Assembly (NCBI GenBank): GCA_002293375.1
Contig: DBDA01000033.1
Span: 42,058-106,057 of the forward strand
Origin: Odoribacter sp. UBA944
GTDB lineage: Bacteria > Bacteroidota > Bacteroidia > Bacteroidales > Marinifilaceae
Length of the DNA stretch: 64,000 nt
Reading direction: 5' to 3'
The notes under the pieces were generated by a model that saw only the letters and a program-made list of their open reading frames with translations, searched no databases and was not told the origin of the DNA. Below, one piece after another: positions 57,328-64,000 of this stretch. The position numbers were made by a program, and so were the translations under genes. Each line of letters begins with the position of its first letter. Position 1 is the stretch's first letter.

Positions 57328-57930
57328 TTACTCTGCGGCAGGAGTTTCCTCGACAGCAGGAGTTTCAGCTTCGGCTTCAGCCACAGGAGCCGTTTCGGTT
57401 TCGGCTTCAGTTTCTGCGGGAGCCTCTTCTGCAGCAGCTTCGGCTTCTTCTGCCTGTTTGGCTGCCTCTGCTTCGGCTCGTTTTTTGGCTATCTCTGCTT
57501 CTTTGTCTGCCCGTACTTTGGCTTCTGCTTCCAGACGGGATTTGGCGGCGGAGTTACCTTCCTGGGCCAATTTGGAGATTTTAGCCTGTACTTTTGCCTC
57601 TTTCTCTTTCATCCAGGCTTCGAATTTTGCTTCTGCAGCCGCTTCGTCGAAAGCACCTTTTTTTACTCCTTCCAGCAGGTGTTTTTTCAACAGCACGCCT
57701 TTGTAGGATAGAATTCTCTTTGCCGTGTCGGTGGGTTGTGCCCCCACTTGCAGCCAGTAAAGAGCTCTGTCGCCTTTGAGATCGATAGTAGCCGGATCGG
57801 TGTTCGGATCGTATGTTCCGATCTTTTCAATAAATTTACCATCGCGTGGCGCTCTACTATCCGCTATCACTACATGATAGAATGGACGGCCTTTCCGTCC
57901 GTGTCTCGCAAGTCTGATTTTTGTTGCCAT
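57328..57930 (-). CDS. rpsP: 30S ribosomal protein S16 with long acidic-alanine tail
   Basis: Residues 1-80 are canonical S16 ([40 protein letters not shown]). The protein runs to 200 residues with a charged helical stretch ([19 protein letters not shown]) and a Glu/Ala/Pro/Val tail, against 82 residues in E. coli. The tail has the same composition style as that on L17 in this window. It is upstream of rimM. Confidence 0.94.
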   Translation of the reverse strand: MATKIRLARHGRKGRPFYHVVIADSRAPRDGKFIEKIGTYDPNTDPATIDLKGDRALYWLQVGAQPTDTAKRILSYKGVLLKKHLLEGVKKGAFDEAAAEAKFEAWMKEKEAKVQAKISKLAQEGNSAAKSRLEAEAKVRADKEAEIAKKRAEAEAAKQAEEAEAAAEEAPAETEAETETAPVAEAEAETPAVEETPAAE

Positions 57931-57979
57931 TTTTTAATTTGGTTAAAATAAATGAATCTCCTATACCCGATAGGAGGTG

Positions 57980-57987
57980 CAAAGATA
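57980..57987 (-). promoter_or_regulatory. -7 box of rpsP-rimM
   Basis: The minus strand reads TATCTTTG, matching TAnnTTTG, 49 bases before the rpsP start. Confidence 0.55.
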
Positions 57988-58391
57988 GCGATAATTCCGA
58001 AATTCCGAAATTGTTCCGGAGTTTTTGCCGGGGCAAACGCGCGAACTTTTTTGCTCTTTTCCTCCCCCGCTCCGGTCTGTTGTTTCCGGAAGCGGGTCCT
58101 CCGCCGCGGTTTTCTAAGCTGTGGCTTTCACTGGAATCCGACGCTCCTCCGTCACTTCGTTCCTCCGTCGACCCTTCGGGCAGAACGGATTCCGAGCGTT
58201 CAGCCACAGCAAGAAAACAATTCGCAGCTCCCGGACATGCTTCCAGAAATCAACAGGCCTTCGCTCCCCGCAATCCGAAAACAATACACCTGCGCAGCCT
58301 GATACCCCCTACTGCAAAGAACAACAAATTTTCAGGCTTGCCCTGGATTTTTTTCGGAGCCATGTCGTGGAGTATGCGCGGAGAGGGGGAT
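57988..58391. other. Long gap upstream of rpsP, no gene supported
   Basis: About 460 bases separate the rpsP start from the M24 stop. An open frame crosses it on the plus strand but its composition (Ser/Arg/Pro-rich, no domain) and continuation over the M24 gene argue against coding. It holds the nested inverted repeats at 58118-58210. Confidence 0.5.
58118..58210. repeat. Nested inverted repeats forming a long hairpin
   Basis: GCTGTGGCT (58118-58126) pairs with AGCCACAGC (58202-58210), and inside it GGAATCCG (58133-58140) pairs with CGGATTCC (58186-58193), leaving a 45-base terminal region that itself repeats CTCCGTC. It could be a dispersed palindromic element or a structured small RNA. 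Confidence 0.6.
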
Positions 58392-59561
58392 TCAGGAGAG
58401 GGGGATGATTTCTTCCGGCAGGCAGGTCAGTTCCTCTACGCCGTTCTCGGTCACCAACCAGGTGTTTTCGATGCCGATGGCACCTGTACCCGGAAGCACG
58501 AATTTCGGCTCAAAGGCAAACACCATATTCGGCTGCAGGGGAACATCGTAACGGGGTGCCATCACCGGCAATTCGTTGATCTGCAAGCCGACACCGTGCC
58601 CGACAAAACGGGCCTGCTGGCGGCTTCCCATAAAATTTCCAACCAATCCGGCCTGCCGTGCCGTTTCCAGGGCATACCCGTAAATGTCCGAACAGAGCAT
58701 ACCCGGCTTGGCCTGCTCCGCCAACCACTGTTGCATCTCCAACGCCACCCAGTGCGCCGCATAAGCCTCCTCTTTCAACTTACCGACCGAAAAGACACGG
58801 GTCATATCGGTGATGTAAGCGGTGTAATTGCCGGACATATCGACCATCACCGACATGCCTTCCGCCAGCACGGTCCCGTTGGCGCCAATAGGCGTGGAGG
58901 GATGCATGCCGCCACCGCCCAGCGCAAAGTCAAAAGGAGAGGCGGTTTCCGCATTTCCTCCTGCCAGCAAACTGCCCATAAAAATATCCATGTTGGTACC
59001 GAACGCCCGAAAAAGGCCGATGGAGCCGTGCTGCCGCATCCGGTTCTCGATGACGATCTGCAACTCCAGATCGGTCATGCCGGGACGGTAACAGGCCGGG
59101 ATTTCCCGGTACACCGCTTCGTGTTGCCGGGCTGAAAGGCGGAACTGTCCGATCTCCCAGGAAGTTTTGATCATCCGCAATTGCCGGAAAGCCGCGGAAG
59201 CGTTGCCTTCCGATTCCGGCCGGAAGATATTTTTGAGCCGGACGTATGCAGAATAGGGCAACTCGTCGGCTTCCAGCCACAAGCGCCGGGGAGGCGAGAC
59301 GCCCAAACCGGCCAGTATACCCGGGATCTCTTCCGGTTTGCGGATATAATGGCGGTTTTCCATCTCTGTTCCGGAAGGGCGGATAATGAAGTAGTACGGT
59401 CCGCTTTCGGGCGTGATGTACAGGTATCCGTTGAACACTTCTCCGGTAAAGTAGTAGTGGTGGATGTTCAGAGAGATAAGGCAGGCATCTGCATCCTCTT
59501 TCCGCATGGCTTCCCGCAGGCGGGAATATTTTAACGCTTGTTCGTTTTCAGGCATTCTCAT
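58392..59561 (-). CDS. M24-family metallopeptidase, Xaa-Pro peptidase type
   Basis: The 389-residue protein has the pita-bread fold with all dimetal ligands visible: Asp in VDMSGNYTAYITDMTR (two), His in FVGHGVG, Glu in FEPKF and Glu in GIENTW. The N-terminal domain (1-150) is of creatinase type. It probably cleaves Xaa-Pro dipeptides or the N-terminus of proline-containing peptides. Monocistronic in appearance; convergent stops or starts around it are well spaced. Confidence 0.88.
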   Translation of the reverse strand: MRMPENEQALKYSRLREAMRKEDADACLISLNIHHYYFTGEVFNGYLYITPESGPYYFIIRPSGTEMENRHYIRKPEEIPGILAGLGVSPPRRLWLEADELPYSAYVRLKNIFRPESEGNASAAFRQLRMIKTSWEIGQFRLSARQHEAVYREIPACYRPGMTDLELQIVIENRMRQHGSIGLFRAFGTNMDIFMGSLLAGGNAETASPFDFALGGGGMHPSTPIGANGTVLAEGMSVMVDMSGNYTAYITDMTRVFSVGKLKEEAYAAHWVALEMQQWLAEQAKPGMLCSDIYGYALETARQAGLVGNFMGSRQQARFVGHGVGLQINELPVMAPRYDVPLQPNMVFAFEPKFVLPGTGAIGIENTWLVTENGVEELTCLPEEIIPLS

Positions 59562-59631
59562 TTTTCGGTATTTTAGAATAACATACAGTGTGCAAAAATA
59601 GCAATAGAAAGCAGATGATAAAGAAAATCTC

Positions 59632-59639
59632 TATATTTG
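59632..59639 (+). promoter_or_regulatory. -7 box of the M60-type protease gene
   Basis: TATATTTG is an exact TAnnTTTG match, about 70 bases before the ATG at 59708, and downstream of an in-frame GTG at 59588, which therefore is not the start. Confidence 0.55.
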
Positions 59640-59707
59640 CAAATAGCGATCGTTATAGATGTAGTTGCAAAAGGTTCCATATAATTACAATGAGAAAAAT
59701 AAGAGGT

Positions 59708-61936
59708 ATGAAAAAAGTTATTTTAATTCCCGCCATTTTTGCCTGTCTCTGTGCCTGTGGCGGATCGGTCACACAAAGAACTGCTTCCCGGACTGTTCCG
59801 GCAACGGCACAAGCCGGTACAAGCGTCGCATTAGAGGTTCCCGAAGACACAAAGATCCCGGTATACAAAGGGAAAACCTCCAGTTCCCAATTACCGGAAG
59901 GGATCCAACGTTCGTTCGACGGGAATCAAAATACCATGTATCACTCTTCCTGGCGCAATCAGGGAGAAGCGTACTTCCCGATCGACCTGGAGTACTTTTT
60001 CAAAGAGGCCGGAACAGTCGATTACATGGTCTATTACCCGCGTCAGGAAGGGGTGAACGGGAATATCCGGAAATTTGAATTGTATGCGAACAGTGCGGAA
60101 AATCCGGAGTACCGCAAAATCGGAACATACGATTTTGGAGGCATCGGTTCCCCCAGCATTGTTCCGTTCAACCCGCCGCTCCGGAATCCGGAAGCTATCA
60201 AACTGCATGTACTTTCCGGCGCCGGGGATGGCCAAGGGTTCGTGAGTTGCGCCGAAATGGAATTTTACCGGAAAAACAGAGATACGGAATCCCTGACCGG
60301 AATTTTTACCGACGGCAGTTGTTCCGAGCTGAAAAAAGGGACCGGGCTTCCGGAAATCGAAAAGATCGGGAATGACTTCCTGAAACAGCTTGCTTTACAA
60401 CTTTTGGACGGTACCTACGACAAAGCGTTCCGCATTCAGGAGTACCGGCCCTATCCTTATCCGAACCAGGATGTCACTCTGAAAGCAAATCCGTTTAATC
60501 TGTTAGACAATCCCACGGGTATTTATGCGGAAGCGGGAGAAGATCTGGTGGCTTTTGTCGGGGATACCCACGGTTCTTCTCTTTCCATCCGGGTCATTGA
60601 TTACCCGTCCCGCCGGTTCGGGGGAACCACCTATTTATTGAAAGAGGGTGCGAACAAACTGAAAATGAAACACCCGGGTCTGGTCTATGTCATGTACCAT
60701 TCAGAAGAGGCGGTACAGCCTGTGAAAATTCATTTCGCCACCGGGAAAGTAAACGGTTATTTCGACAAAAACCACCACTCCGAACAAGATTGGGCAAACC
60801 TGCTCAATGGAGCGGTGGCTCCTTTTTTCGATGCCATAGGGGATTATGCGCACCTCTGTTTCCCGGTGGAGAATTACCTGGCCGGCTGTCCGAAGGAGGG
60901 AAACCGCCTGATCCAGGTGTATGACTCGCTGGTACTGCTTGAAGAACAGTTTATCGGCCTGCAGAAATACAATCGGGAACAGAAGAACAGGATTTTCTTT
61001 GTGGCGGACGACAGTGATCTTTACATGTATGCGACGGCCTACCGCACCGGCTACTCCAAAGGCCCGCTGAATCAGATCCTGAACCCGGAACTGTTCCGGA
61101 CCACCCAGGTCTGGGGGCCGGCACACGAGGTGGGACACGTGTTGCAAACCCGGCCGGGACTGCGCTGGCAGGGCATGGTGGAAGTCACCAACAACATCCT
61201 TTCTCTTTATGTCCAGACCACATTCGGGAATCCTTCCCGCATTCTGCAGGAAGGGCGGTATCCGAAAAGCCACCCGATGTTTATCCACCGGTATCCTTTT
61301 TCCACGTTCGGGAATATAACCAACGTGGATGTATTCGTGCAATTGATCCCTTTCTGGCAGCTTCAGCTTTACAACTCCAATGTACTCGGATATACTGATT
61401 TCTATGCGGATGTGTTCGAACGGATACGAAAAGAAAAAGATCCTGCGACGGCCGGGGAAGCCCAATTGAACTTTGTGAAACTGTGCTGCGAGATCTCCGG
61501 ATACGACCTGACCGGTTTCTTTGCGGATTGGGGATTTCTGACGCCGGTAGCCGTTTCCGGCGATGCAACTGTTTTCAAAGGCCCTTTTGCAGTTCCGGCA
61601 GAGGAGATCGGTAAGTTAAAAGAACAGATCGCTTCCCTCGGACTGAAAAAACCGTTAGAGATCAAATACTTGCGGGACAATAATGTAGAACTGTTTAAAA
61701 ACAACCGGGAAATCGTAGAGGGTACGGCTGAAGTAACCGGAAATTCGCTGAAATTGAACGGATGGAAAAATGTGGTCGCTTACGAGATCCGGCAATCTTC
61801 CGGAACGGAGAAACAGCCGGTCCTTACGCAAATAAATGTACCGCAAGAACACATCGTCGTAAAAGACCTTGACGACAATACCCGGATTTACGCTGTTTCC
61901 GCTGCCGGAAAGAGAATCGAAGTCTGGTGGAAATAG
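59708..61936 (+). CDS. M60-type lipoprotein metalloprotease with discoidin-like domain
   Basis: The 742-residue protein has a lipoprotein signal (LCAC, Cys17). Residues about 50-195 (IQRSFDGNQNTMYHSSW, VDYMVYYPRQEG, FELYANS) fit an F5/8 type C (discoidin) carbohydrate-binding domain. The zinc site HEVGH at 473-477 with Glu492 follows the M60 pattern HEXXH...E found in mucin-cleaving enhancin-like proteases such as those of Bacteroides. It likely sits at the cell surface and cleaves glycoproteins. The gene ends in a hairpin that overlaps its stop codon. Confidence 0.88.
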   Translation: MKKVILIPAIFACLCACGGSVTQRTASRTVPATAQAGTSVALEVPEDTKIPVYKGKTSSSQLPEGIQRSFDGNQNTMYHSSWRNQGEAYFPIDLEYFFKEAGTVDYMVYYPRQEGVNGNIRKFELYANSAENPEYRKIGTYDFGGIGSPSIVPFNPPLRNPEAIKLHVLSGAGDGQGFVSCAEMEFYRKNRDTESLTGIFTDGSCSELKKGTGLPEIEKIGNDFLKQLALQLLDGTYDKAFRIQEYRPYPYPNQDVTLKANPFNLLDNPTGIYAEAGEDLVAFVGDTHGSSLSIRVIDYPSRRFGGTTYLLKEGANKLKMKHPGLVYVMYHSEEAVQPVKIHFATGKVNGYFDKNHHSEQDWANLLNGAVAPFFDAIGDYAHLCFPVENYLAGCPKEGNRLIQVYDSLVLLEEQFIGLQKYNREQKNRIFFVADDSDLYMYATAYRTGYSKGPLNQILNPELFRTTQVWGPAHEVGHVLQTRPGLRWQGMVEVTNNILSLYVQTTFGNPSRILQEGRYPKSHPMFIHRYPFSTFGNITNVDVFVQLIPFWQLQLYNSNVLGYTDFYADVFERIRKEKDPATAGEAQLNFVKLCCEISGYDLTGFFADWGFLTPVAVSGDATVFKGPFAVPAEEIGKLKEQIASLGLKKPLEIKYLRDNNVELFKNNREIVEGTAEVTGNSLKLNGWKNVVAYEIRQSSGTEKQPVLTQINVPQEHIVVKDLDDNTRIYAVSAAGKRIEVWWK

Positions 61937-61957
61937 CCGAACAACCGGCTATTTTTT
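61931..61957. terminator. Terminator overlapping the M60 stop codon
   Basis: AAATAGCCG (61931-61939) pairs with CGGCTATTT (61946-61954) followed by T residues; the M60 TAG lies inside the first arm, and the convergent gene ends at 61949 inside the second. Confidence 0.75.
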
Positions 61958-62635
61958 GCGGGCGGCGATGGAGAGCAGTATGCCCAGCACTACGCCCAGC
62001 AAAGCGGCAAAGAGTACCCGGAAATTCCCGGGCAGCAGAAAGGTGACGGTGTGAGCGGGAAACCAGAAGAGGGGGATCGTCTTTTTAAAAACGAAGTTCC
62101 ACTGTACATCCCAGTTCAGGTTCTTCAACTTTTCAGCCGCCCGGAAGGGCGTGAAGAAGCCGCGTACCGTACCACCGTTTTCGATAATGTGCAAGTCGGT
62201 CATTTTGTGTAATGTCATGAAGACTGGCGCAAAGACGGTGTTCATGGCCACGGAGATGGCAAAAGCCACCCCGGTTTTCTCCCAACTCAGCGGACCGCCG
62301 ATGGCCGTTACGGCACCGTTTATTCCCAACTGCTCCAGTAAAAGAGGGGTTCCGCCGGCGAACAGGGTCATGGCTATGCTGATCCCCATTCCCAATACCC
62401 CCCACACCAATGCACGGGGAAACAGGCCGAAACCTTTCCGGTTGTACACTCCGGCGGTGATCCGCAGGCCGATCATCTCCCCCGCTGTGGAGAGTACCGC
62501 GAATTTCAGGAAACTCATGATCAATCCGTGTGTCCGGTTAAAAGCGAGGTAGCAGTCATACACGGAAGAGGAGAGAAAAAAGGGCGCTAAGATCGCCAGA
62601 AAACACGCCGCAAAGAGAAGGTCCTGTTTTTTCAT
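61949..62635 (-). CDS. Small integral membrane protein, Mpv17-like C-terminus
   Basis: The 228-residue protein has five or six hydrophobic segments. The last 45 residues (VFKKTIPLFWFPAHTVTFLL, then LPGNFRVLFAALLG) resemble the Mpv17/PMP22 signature around the tryptophan-proline motif; this is from memory of the family and only moderately sure. Function unknown. It is the third gene of an operon with the acyl-CoA ligase and a 53-residue membrane protein; start at 62635 follows the preceding stop by 4 bases. Confidence 0.7.
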   Translation of the reverse strand: MKKQDLLFAACFLAILAPFFLSSSVYDCYLAFNRTHGLIMSFLKFAVLSTAGEMIGLRITAGVYNRKGFGLFPRALVWGVLGMGISIAMTLFAGGTPLLLEQLGINGAVTAIGGPLSWEKTGVAFAISVAMNTVFAPVFMTLHKMTDLHIIENGGTVRGFFTPFRAAEKLKNLNWDVQWNFVFKKTIPLFWFPAHTVTFLLPGNFRVLFAALLGVVLGILLSIAARKK

Positions 62636-62639
62636 AGCA

Positions 62640-62801
62640 CTAGTATGGAGTCGTTTCTGTGGGAGTTGCATTTCGGCCTCCTGCCTGTTTTTTCAGGCTG
62701 TCCGACACACGTCCCCAACTCAACAGCACGGCAACCACCAAAACAACCAACGCAATCAGCATCCGCTTTTCGGGCGGGCTGTACTCTTTCCATTTCTTCA
62801 T
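62640..62801 (-). CDS. 53-residue single-pass membrane protein
   Basis: A short frame starts at 62801, two bases after the ligase stop, and ends at 62640. It encodes a basic N-terminus (MKKWKEYSPPEKRM), one hydrophobic helix (LIALVVLVVAVLLSW) and a polar tail. Tight spacing on both sides supports it as a real gene, but no homologue is recognised. Confidence 0.6.
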   Translation of the reverse strand: MKKWKEYSPPEKRMLIALVVLVVAVLLSWGRVSDSLKKQAGGRNATPTETTPY

Positions 62802-62803
62802 AA

Positions 62804-64000
62804 CTATTTCTCTATACGGATCCGGGCGTCTACGGCGACTACGTTCTCTTTGTTGCCCAACAACGGGTTCAGGTCCATTTCAAAGATTTCGGGCGCGGCC
62901 TTGACCAGGGCGGAAACCCGGGAGATCATCTCGGCAAACCGGGCTTCGTTTACCGGTTCTTGTCCCCGGACGCCTTGGATGATCTTGTAGGAGCGCAATC
63001 TCCGGATCATGCCGGCGGCTTCGGGAGGGGCGATGGGGGCCAAACCTGCCTGTACATCTTTCAGCACCTCGATAAAAATGCCGCCCAATCCGCACAGCAC
63101 CAGGTGCCCGAATTTCTCTTCGCGCTTAGCACCGATGAACACCTCGGTACCTTTCAGTTGTTGCGCCAGCATAACGGCGTAGGTATCTTTGATCTGCATC
63201 ATCCGCTTGAACTCTTTCCGGACTGTCTCTTCGTCCATAACGTTCAGCACGACGCCGCCGACATCCGATTTGTGTACAGGCCCTACGACTTTCATCACCA
63301 AGGGGAATCCGATCTCCCGGGCGAACGCTACACACTCCTCTTCCCGGCTGCTCACCCCCTCTTTGGCGCGGGCGATACCGGCAGCATCTAGCAGTTCACG
63401 GATTTCTTCCGGCGCCAGGTAGCCGTTCGCCGCCCGGTCTACGACGGCGCGGATGCGACGAACATCTATTTCCGGCAGGGCTGTGTTGTCCGGCAACGGA
63501 GGCTCGGTGTGGTATACGTTTGCCAGGGCTGTTCCGAACAGGACTTCGTCCGGAAAGTAAACGCCGCCGGCTTTTACGAATCCGTTGACCTCCTCCTGTA
63601 CGATCTCGTAGGAGGGGAAAATGGGGAAGATGGGTTTGCGAGCGGTTTTGATCTTTTCCGCCAATACGTTGTACGGTTCAAAGATGGGCGCCAAACCGGG
63701 GCTTCCGAAGATTACCGCCATGCCGTCTATTTCGGAGAAGTCGTTTTCACAAGCATCTACGATCGCACCCAACTGTTCCGCCGTACCCGTCGCTAAGAAG
63801 TCGATGGGATTCCCCACGGAAGAGCCGCCGAAGAGTTTGGCGAGCAGTTCGTCCGCTTTGGGCCCTTCAATGTGCGGAATTTCCAATTGACCGTTGGAGA
63901 GCGCATCGGTCAGCATAACGGCCGGGCCACCGGCGTGGGTAACGATCGCCATGTTTTTTCCCTGCAAAGGGGGATATTTGAAGATCCCGGCCACCGTCAT
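62804..64000 (-). CDS. ADP-forming acetate/acyl-CoA ligase, C-terminal part (window edge)
   Basis: The visible 398 residues are the C-terminal portion of a fused alpha-beta acyl-CoA synthetase (ADP-forming). THAGGPAVMLTDAL and GNPIDFLATGTA belong to the CoA-binding part, followed by the ATP-grasp domain with VMKVVGPVHKSDVGGV and LVLCGLGGIFIEVLKDV. It makes ATP from acetyl-CoA or other acyl-CoA during fermentation. The Met at 64000 is internal; the start lies beyond the window. Confidence 0.9.
   Translation of the reverse strand: MTVAGIFKYPPLQGKNMAIVTHAGGPAVMLTDALSNGQLEIPHIEGPKADELLAKLFGGSSVGNPIDFLATGTAEQLGAIVDACENDFSEIDGMAVIFGSPGLAPIFEPYNVLAEKIKTARKPIFPIFPSYEIVQEEVNGFVKAGGVYFPDEVLFGTALANVYHTEPPLPDNTALPEIDVRRIRAVVDRAANGYLAPEEIRELLDAAGIARAKEGVSSREEECVAFAREIGFPLVMKVVGPVHKSDVGGVVLNVMDEETVRKEFKRMMQIKDTYAVMLAQQLKGTEVFIGAKREEKFGHLVLCGLGGIFIEVLKDVQAGLAPIAPPEAAGMIRRLRSYKIIQGVRGQEPVNEARFAEMISRVSALVKAAPEIFEMDLNPLLGNKENVVAVDARIRIEK

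Noticed and set aside
57921..59135. A 404-codon open frame on the plus strand over the rpsP gap and the M24 gene
   Set aside because: Its sequence is Ser/Arg/Pro-rich without a recognisable domain, and more than half lies antisense to a clearly conserved metallopeptidase.

Overview
The window reads as core chromosome of an anaerobic member of the Bacteroidota, most likely order Bacteroidales. The evidence is the recurrent promoter word TAnnTTTG (often with TTG or TTTG 19-20 bases upstream) together with the near absence of Shine-Dalgarno sequences, lipoprotein signal peptides, an undivided rpsL-to-rplQ ribosomal gene train, single-chain glycyl-tRNA synthetase, and anaerobic metabolism (2-oxoacid:ferredoxin oxidoreductase, [FeFe]-hydrogenase maturase HydE, B12-dependent ribonucleotide reductase, ADP-forming acyl-CoA ligase). 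No tRNA, rRNA, CRISPR array or insertion sequence was seen. Species cannot be named from the sequence alone.

Layout. 1-5.3 kb: rsmI, then two minus-strand envelope proteins (a lipoprotein and a membrane-anchored protein with a propeller-like C-terminus). 5.4-10.2 kb: the accessory part, an AT-rich 1059-residue protein ending in an OTU-type cysteine protease domain, divergent from a surface lipoprotein with an InlB-type repeat. 10.3-24 kb: hydE, a LysE-type exporter, a fused two-domain acyltransferase of the aminolipid type, dciA, recF, TPR proteins, an outer-membrane barrel, korAB, an MscS-type channel with an extra N-terminal domain, and corA. 24.1-42.4 kb, all on the minus strand: rpsL-rpsG-fusA-rpsJ followed by the S10, spc and alpha clusters including secY, map, infA, rpmJ and rpoA, ending with rplQ. 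42.4-42.97 kb: a long divergent control region with a perfect promoter for rpsL and an 11-bp tandem repeat. 42.97-48.4 kb, plus strand: a sigma-54 activator, lptE, a hypothetical protein, secG, then groES-groEL. 48.5-57.9 kb: Na/Pi symporter-like protein, glyS, ribF, nrdJ, an MFS exporter, rimM-rpsP. 58-64 kb: a proline-peptidase-like M24 enzyme, an M60-type lipoprotein metalloprotease, and an operon of an acyl-CoA ligase (cut by the window end), a 53-residue membrane protein and a small membrane protein.

How the genes work together: most of the window serves translation (ribosomal proteins, EF-G, IF-1, Map, RimM, GlyRS, RsmI) and protein export and folding (SecY, SecG, GroESL, LptE). The candidates for something undescribed are the OTU protein with its palindrome-covered promoter, two structured gaps inside the ribosomal train (upstream of rplE and of rpsJ, at the places where E. 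coli uses S8 and L4 feedback), the tandem-repeat control region beside the sigma-54 regulator, and the nested hairpin upstream of rpsP.
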